From assembly GCF_026151205.1 (NCBI RefSeq), contig NC_087077.1, positions 16,590,983-16,654,982 on the forward strand: a stretch of 64,000 bases of DNA, in the 5' to 3' direction. The translations under genes were made by a program, and so were the position numbers. The stretch is from Bolinopsis microptera. Lineage: Eukaryota > Ctenophora > Tentaculata > Lobata > Bolinopsidae. The stretch's first letter is position 1; every line of letters starts with the position of its first letter. Shown one piece after another: positions 57,545 through 64,000 of this stretch. The notes beneath the pieces are model-generated. The model had not been told where the DNA came from. It made no database searches and was given only the letters and a program-made list of their open reading frames with translations.

Positions 57545-57708
57545 ACTTTATGCTTTACTTAATAAATGATTTACTTTACTTAATAAATGATTTACTTTAC
57601 TTAATAAATGATTTACTTTACTTAATAAATGATTTACTTTACTTAATAAATGATTTACTTTACTTAATAAATGATTTACTTTACTTAATAAATGATTTAC
57701 TTTACTTA
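57545..57708. repeat. 21-bp tandem repeat
   Basis: About eight copies of TTTACTTAATAAATGATTTAC. The unit is divisible by three and stop-free, giving a spurious L-I-N-D-L-L-Y repeat frame. Confidence 0.95.
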
Positions 57709-57719
57709 TAAAGGCTGTT

Positions 57720-59870
57720 TGGGAGCTTTAAATAGTAATCTATCAGTCAGTTTGAGCTACATTAAAATTATCGAATTATTATAATATTATTTATTATTAT
57801 GTATGCCCTATAAGTATATAAATTGATTTTTTGAAAAATTGAGGTTAACATATTTTCTTTCGTCTCACGTCGTGACCCTCAGGCTCATGACCCTGAACCG
57901 TGGCGAAAGCCACGATTCGGCCACACACGTTGTATACCTCTTTTCTAAGAAAAGATAAAATTAAAAGGTATTATACTTATAGTGTAATGTGTATTATACA
58001 TGAACATTACAACATAGTATCAGCTAGAATTAGTACGGTTATAAAATTTATCGAGGCAACCAATAGACTACTAAAGGAGGATCTTTTCGAGGATCCCATT
58101 AACCACTAACACATATAGGACATCTTACTATACAGTTTTTCTAGGCACTGACCGTCCCTGGAAGTCCCTGTCTCCCCATCGTTAACCCGTAAGGGGTTGC
58201 ACCAGGGGCGGTGGTAACAGCACTTCAAGACTCTCGGAGTCTGTTGTCGATATCTATGTATAATATGTTTATGGTATATAATTTGGGAGTCTCTCTCTCC
58301 AGCAGCAGGAGTTGGAGAATGGGGACGCGTTGTGAAAGCCACCGCAAGGAAGGCTTACAGTCGACGCCGACCAATCAAAAGAAGACATTACAACATGTAG
58401 CAAACTAGTGCGCGGCGGGTCTTACCTACAACGTGAGGCGAATGTGAGTCATGTCGTAAACTCTATAGTAAAGAAGATTTCAATTACAAGAGAAGTACAG
58501 CCGACGGGGCTGAAATACTTGCAAATTAGAGAACGGTGAACACGTTTGGTAAATGCTCCCCCCTCACCCCCGCCCCCCCCCCCCTTACCACATCAAGTTA
58601 TTCAGTTTACACATATGATGATATGTAAGCTTTTATTTCTCGGTCCAAAAGCGACCATAGCAATAAAAATTGCTGGAAAGTTGCTAATTCCGAGAATTCG
58701 TCCTTTTACAGCGAACAAACTAACCTGATCAGCTGATCGGAATTGATTATCAGAATATCAGTGTAAATGTTGTTGATAGAATAATAGTGATTGGTACTTT
58801 CTATTCGTTTTCTATTCGCTTGTTTGCTTTAAAATGAATTTTCTGTTAATTGTTCACATGATCGAGAGACATCAGTTACCGCACTTTAGCTTTATGGTTG
58901 GAACTTACACTATGATGACATATAATTTGCTTATTTTAGCGGAAATTCCAGCTTTTCTGTTGAAATTATCCGTAGGAATTTACAAACTTATATTCTTATC
59001 GAGGGCCCGGCCCCCTCGCTTATAATTGAGCTTCGGTAAGGCTTTACCGCTTAACCCCGGCTCTTAGGTTAGTTTGCAAGAAGTCTCTAACATCTTTCTA
59101 TCATAATTACCAAATTGCGTGTAAAAAATCAGTATTTGGCCAATAATTCCGAAATTTTAAATTAGGCATTTTACATTTCAAACCTCAAAATTTTACGCGC
59201 GATCCGAAACGTTTTGTCGATGAGGACAAAAGCATTCCAAAATGTATACCGAGCTGTACAACATATCAAAATATCCCACAACTTTTAGGTACTCTCAGTT
59301 TAGATTATTCAATAGGGTAATAGTATTTAAGCTTAACACATCAAATAACTTAAAATGTTAATGTTTATGTACTACACCGAGTTCCCTGAAAATTAAAGAT
59401 GTAAATTCTAAAACCACCCTCATGGAAGCTTTTACAGTTGGGTTGGTGATGAACGTAATTGAGGCAGGGTATTCGACACGGGATGTTGTGATTCCAATTG
59501 TGCAATTGTGTAATTGTGTGTAATAATAATAAGAGGCAAGTGTGGAATCACACTATTGAATATTGGCAAATAAGTAACTTCTCGAGCTGGATCAACAGAT
59601 TGAAATTGAGTCACTTAATTGTTACGTTTCGATAATATAATTTGCAGGCATTTTAGCTTATTATAGTCCACGCGAGATGATTACAATTAGAATGGCTCTC
59701 TTGGGTATATATCGCAAAGCAATAAAAATTAAGGTTTAGCACTAGTGGGCTTACTTATTTGTACTTGAAAAAGGCTCCTAGTGGTTGGAGTGGCTTGCAC
59801 CACACAGTATTTTTTTACCGATGTATGAGACCTCTCCAATGTACCCTATCTGTTGCTTCTATTGTGATAT
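57720..59870. other. Unassigned sequence
   Basis: No gene supported. CCGTGGCGAAAGCCACGG-like hairpin (GTGGC GAAA GCCAC) lies at 57899-57914, and AACCCGTAAGGGGTT forms a small hairpin near 58184. A C-run lies at 58559-58583. Confidence 0.35.
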
Positions 59871-59884
59871 TAGAGACCTTTTGC

Positions 59885-60154
59885 TGTGCTTCAGGACATA
59901 AAATAGTTGGGTATTCTCTCTTCTAAATCAAACATCCTCACCGCATAACTAAACCATCTGAGCGTACAAATATCAACAGTGGCGATGTTGGCCCGCTTGA
60001 GTACGTCAAAGTTAGATACATGATAGTTCCATTTGATTTTCAGAATTCTTCTCAAGCATCTTTGATGGAACACCTCTTTAGAATACGACCTCTGTGATGA
60101 ACTTTTACCGACAGCCATGGTCTGTATTTTGCCAGCATTAATCTTTAGACCCAC
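59885..60154 (-). pseudogene. LINE reverse-transcriptase C-terminal fragment
   Basis: The minus-strand frame reads GLKINAGKIQTMAVG (the post-catalytic G-L-x-I-N-x-x-K motif). It then jumps directly to FHQRCLRRILKIKWN, VLKRANI, LRWFSYAVRM and ERIPNY, the C-terminal block of RTE/L1-like LINE proteins. The intervening 60-80 residues are deleted. It is a degenerate, internally deleted retrotransposon copy. Confidence 0.7.
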
Positions 60155-60159
60155 CTAGG

Positions 60160-62500
60160 CACTGTATTTGCAGATAAGGTCTGGCATGTAGCTTTTTTAC
60201 CCGGCATCAGATCTCGAGATCAGACCGGTACCTAGACTGGTACTCAGTTACTAGTCGTATGTGATTATATCAAATGTGGTCTGTGGTCAATATCTATATA
60301 GCGTACTCTACAATCTAGATCTATACCACGGGGCACGTGTTACATAGGGCACCATCATAGTCTATTAAGATGATGTGAGTATAGACACATATAATTAGTG
60401 GAAGTGAAGCAGCATGAGATAAGTGGAACTGTAAAGCAATTAACGAACGAATAGACTTCAACTAACTACGTGTACATTTTATTTCTCCTCTGTAGTTGCG
60501 ATCTTATCAATTGAAACGACTACTTTAATTTTAACATTTTCCCTAAAAGTTTTGAAATCTCCGATCTCAAGCGACGATCATTTACGAACTTTAAGTGTAT
60601 TCGTCCGCTTGTTCTCCACTTATCTCTTGCTGTTCAGTTATGCTTATGTTTGAATGTTATCTTAATGAGAGCTGATCGGAACGATCGATCACTACAAGTT
60701 GACTTTTAAATTCTCTGTAAGTCTATTGTAAGTTAGCACGATTGGAGACTATGCGGAGAAACAAGAGGCTTTCATGGAGCATCGATAAATCGTACTCCGT
60801 TTTATAGATCTAGATTATACAGTACGCTATGTATTGACCACATAACACATTTAATATAATCACATACGACTAGGATGTACCGTAGCCGTGCTTTTACCAA
60901 ATGGTGATCCGACCCGATGTCAGCAAACCCCTGCAAACTTGCAGAATCGCGATTTTCCCATTCTCCGCGACAAATCGCGATTTTCTCAGATCCTCGCGAC
61001 AAATCGCGATTATTCCAGTTCTCTGATAATCAAATTTGCGCATTCTCCTTTAAATCCGAAGGCCAAATATCACGTTCTTTATAATTATATGGAACTAATC
61101 ACATCCACAGCCTTCCGAATGTAGGCACGGACCGAACAAGTATTTTCGGCTCATAATAATCAGGGTAGCATGAAACATGAACAAAGGTAGTTTCCAGAAA
61201 AACTTTGAAAATAATTTCGATTTAGAAAATTTTCGGTCCGAGTCATTCTCGATGGTACAAGGAAATTGCCTCAATATGTAAGTTACTCTCCTTGTTTCTA
61301 TATAAACATAACTTTTATAATAATTCTTACGTAATAATTATAATAATTTTCTATTATCACTAGAAGCCGCACAGACCTAGTATCTACACACAAACCAAAC
61401 TAGCAATTGTCATTACTCTAATAGTAATCCTATGAACCAGTGTATCCCTAATTCATAATTCGTGTAACGATTAAAAAACTTAGACTCTTGGGCTTCTTCA
61501 GAGTTTTGTGGGCACCTTACCGAAAAAAAAACCAGCCACGTACCTCTTACCGTTTTCTAACTTGACAATATTCACCGCGATTTTGCCTAGTTTGACTTGT
61601 CGAGGCGCCGCAATTTTTGGCCTAAATTATCGCGATTTTCTTTTGTCCTTGATGGTAAGTCTGTGATGCAAAAGTTCAACAATCGGAAACAAATGTCATC
61701 CGATGATGGATGAGCTGTGGAGCGACTGTCCACCATTGACACCTGACAGTAAGCTGCAATCCGATGTAACCTGAGCATTCAGGTCACTAAGCACTATTTT
61801 CAAATCGTGTCAGGGTTATTTAACAAATACACTTGAAAACTGCCTGGTAAAATTCATCCTTATCATTATCTGAAGCCCCTCAGTTAGCTCATAGACTCCT
61901 GAGATTATAAAATCTCTTGCCGCAATAGTGGACTACTCTTACATCATTTATCAAAATGAATGTAAGCTTAAGGATGAGACCAAAAAAATAATACATACAT
62001 GTATTCGATCTCATTCATATATTCCTTTCGGTGCTTGATCAGTTTTATTATGGCATAATATTGAATACAATGAGTTCAGCATCTGATGGTTATGTATTAT
62101 GTAGTCGCATAGTCATACTCATAACTTTGTTGATATTTATTTTCTCTGATCGACTGCCAAGAAGCAGTAAATATTAAAACTTAACCACTCTATTTTGTTT
62201 TGCTCTTTTGGTATTTTAACCCCCAGTATAACGTCACAGTGATAGATCCCGAATAAAAGTAATACAAATCTGTGATTATTTTTAGGCTGGTAATTCTCCG
62301 GCCTCTTGATAACCTTAGGTAATTCAAAGTGGATCTGATAATTTCTATACATGATACAATATCATTATGATTATATAAAGACATTTAAACAGAAACTTTC
62401 CGAGACTTACAATTTAGTATTGACATGATGAATGATAATTTCCCCCGACTATTCAATGTTTTATAATGAAAGATCTTAACGCATAATTTATAACCTTCTC
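60160..62500. other. Unassigned sequence upstream of the KCNMB-like gene
   Basis: No supportable gene. Repeated words AATCGCGATTTT near 60945-61010 and 61575-61635 give a patch of short dispersed repeats. Confidence 0.35.
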
Positions 62501-62510
62501 TAGACCCCCG

Positions 62511-63077
62511 ATGAACACATGTCGTATGCACGCTCTCTTCTGGACCATGGTTGTTACCTTAATCCCAGTGATCGTGTCCATAGCCTTGCTGAAACTAACA
62601 GTAATACCCAATTACCATGGAGCCCAATTCGAAGTAGGAACATGTCTTCTAAAGAACTCTTCCGATTTCAACGTGGAACAATACGTTTGGAAGGACTGTT
62701 TTTGTGGGATTAGCTGCACTGCTAAGTTCCCGTGTATCCCTCTTGTCGGATATTTCACCCCGCTTGAAGGAGGTTCTAAGCGTGAAGGCTTGTTTTACAC
62801 CGACTACAGTGCTCTCCAGAAAGACTGCTTCGTGGAACCTGATAAATGTGAAAAAGATAGTTTTGATAACTCTAAAACCGTCGCGTCAGTCATATCACAT
62901 ACCTTTCATTTACATTGGGATCAGAGAGCTAGCTTTCACTGTTGGGGTTTCGGGAGAACTTTTTATTTGGAGAATAACTACTCTATAGAAAAGGCGATTG
63001 TGGCATTCTTCACGCCTCTTTTCTTCGTCATTGCAGTCCCCTCGCTGGCATTTATGATTTGGTGTATATATTCTTGA
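62511..63077 (+). CDS. KCNMB-like BK-channel beta subunit homologue (putative)
   Basis: A 188-residue single-exon frame with short cytoplasmic ends and membrane segments at about residues 9-32 and 161-186. The extracellular loop of about 128 residues has eight cysteines (45, 63, 65, 69, 75, 106, 113, 144). This is the layout of slo-channel beta subunits (KCNMB), which also share a C-x-C-G...C...P-C-I stretch after TM1 (DCFCGISC and FPCI here). They also share a CxxxPxxC-like pair (CFVEPDKC), a long helix, and F-H/T-C-W/Y before TM2. In that family the protein modulates calcium and voltage gating of BK channels at the plasma membrane. CTCTAG at 62499-62504 could be a splice acceptor, so an upstream exon is possible. 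The family call rests on pattern only. Confidence 0.55.
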   Translation: MNTCRMHALFWTMVVTLIPVIVSIALLKLTVIPNYHGAQFEVGTCLLKNSSDFNVEQYVWKDCFCGISCTAKFPCIPLVGYFTPLEGGSKREGLFYTDYSALQKDCFVEPDKCEKDSFDNSKTVASVISHTFHLHWDQRASFHCWGFGRTFYLENNYSIEKAIVAFFTPLFFVIAVPSLAFMIWCIYS

Positions 63078-63365
63078 AGCTGCTCAGAAATGCTGGCTGG
63101 TGTCACAATGCCTGCCAAATACTAACCTTTTTAACGAAAAGAAAAAAATTGATTTTTTTGATGTTTCATGGGTAAAGTTTCGTCGATTAAATTACATTTA
63201 TGGTTATTTTTCCTAAGTCAGGAAGTTTGGTGTCAGGACGTCTTTTGGCTTGACGACTGACGTCCTCGAACTTACAGCCAATGGCGCTAAAAATCTGTTA
63301 CTCAAAACGCTTGTGTGATTTAAGATGTTTATTACTCATAACTATAGATGTGGATACTGGCGGGG

Positions 63366-63480
63366 AGGTGATAATTGTTTGTTTACATTAATAGTGAGCA
63401 CATGTTAAGCAGGCTGAGGAGGTGATAATTGTTTGTTTACATTTTAGGTCGAGCACATGTTAAGCAGGCTGATGAGGTGA
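63366..63480. repeat. ~60-bp direct duplication
   Basis: GAGGTGATAATTGTTTGTTTACATT and GAGCACATGTTAAGCAGGCTGA (each given here as GTGATAATTGTTTG and GCACATGTTAAGCAGG) occur twice in tandem with small differences. Confidence 0.85.
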
Positions 63481-63499
63481 TACATATTTTGTGTTATAG

Positions 63500-64000
63500 A
63501 AGGTTTGTAACACTTGTAACGCCTTCTTGTTACCCCCCTTTGAGGACCCCGAATTATTTTCTGAACGAAAGCTCAAAAATAACCGAGAAATCGACCTTCT
63601 TATTAACTCATTTTGATGACTGTTTCTGACCTAAAATTGCACGAAAAATCGATTTAGCTAGGTTTCAGAACCTATAAACACTTCCTGAACCCTCAAAATT
63701 GATGTTTTATAGTTAATACGACCAACAAGCAACATATATTTTGATCCTTCGGTTCTACTCATGACCTAGACAGTTAAGCTGAACCCGACAGATTGAGGCA
63801 ATCCTCACCTTAACTGATCAAACTGGTACTAACACAATTTTCAGATATAAATGTTCTTTGCGATACGTTTATTGCAGCTTTGCAACTTGAGTGAAGACCA
63901 GGTAAGCAACACACAGCAGGTAAGCAACTCACTTTTGGTGACTGTTCCTCACGAACATTCTGATCCTGTAACATATGAACAGGGAGATCGTCTCCTCAAC
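63500..64000. other. Unassigned sequence at window end
   Basis: A possible small exon ending GAAGACCAG with donor GTAAGC lies at 63840-63902, but it has no coding support. Confidence 0.25.

Noticed and set aside
57493-57711. Repeated L-I-N-D-L-L-Y frame
   Set aside because: Translation of a 21-bp tandem repeat.
63466-63480. CTGATGA as hammerhead core
   Set aside because: No GAAA partner or stems at a suitable distance; it lies in a short tandem duplication.

Overview
This window looks like nuclear DNA of an early-branching animal, most likely a cnidarian and perhaps a medusozoan. It is AT-rich, has GT-AG spliced genes with small exons in very large introns, single-exon class A-like GPCRs, a metazoan eIF4A, and Penelope, CR1-like, pogo-like, hAT-like and mariner-like transposons. 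It also carries a 5S rRNA gene whose A-box region resembles cnidarian 5S genes. The taxon is an inference; nothing here proves it.

Four host loci can be reconstructed. (1) A plus-strand gene of 11 exons (10361-42333) has splice phases that all agree and gives a 562-residue, ER-targeted protein. It contains two related 2-oxoglutarate/Fe(II) oxygenase modules: the first has lost its metal and co-substrate residues, and the second keeps them. (2) A minus-strand two-exon EXD1/Egalitarian-type 3'-5' exonuclease-like gene (12356-13385) lies inside intron 1 of gene 1. (3) A minus-strand cluster of single-exon GPCR genes (22412-33556) lies inside the 14.3-kb intron 7. It has one divergent gene, one pseudogene and three nearly identical tandem copies, and each tandem copy is followed by a 20-bp-period array of the CRE octamer TGACGTCA. 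(4) An 11-exon minus-strand eIF4A gene (42747-55560) is convergent with gene 1. Its exons are complete, but two of them carry a single extra base. A KCNMB-like two-membrane-segment protein is encoded at 62511-63077.

Layout. 1-10.2 kb: a 1-kb, 12-bp satellite, hAT-type MITEs with 8-bp target duplications, LINE debris and a GC-rich foldback. 10.3-17.1 kb: oxygenase exons 1-6, a TIR element full of subterminal repeats, the EXD1-like gene and a pogo-like element. 17.2-21.4 kb: a CR1-like LINE with a PHD-finger ORF1. 21.5-36.8 kb: exon 7, the GPCR cluster, MITEs and a Penelope fragment, then exons 8-9. 36.8-41.5 kb: hairpin-rich inverted repeats enclosing a 33-bp satellite, a LINE remnant and a 5S rRNA gene. 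41.9-55.6 kb: the last oxygenase exons, then eIF4A, with two Penelope-derived insertions in its introns. 55.6-64 kb: mostly repeats and unassigned sequence, plus the KCNMB-like gene.

No bacterial-type operon, CRISPR array or phage feature is present. Exon boundaries were read by eye from splice motifs, phase and homology, and no database search was possible.
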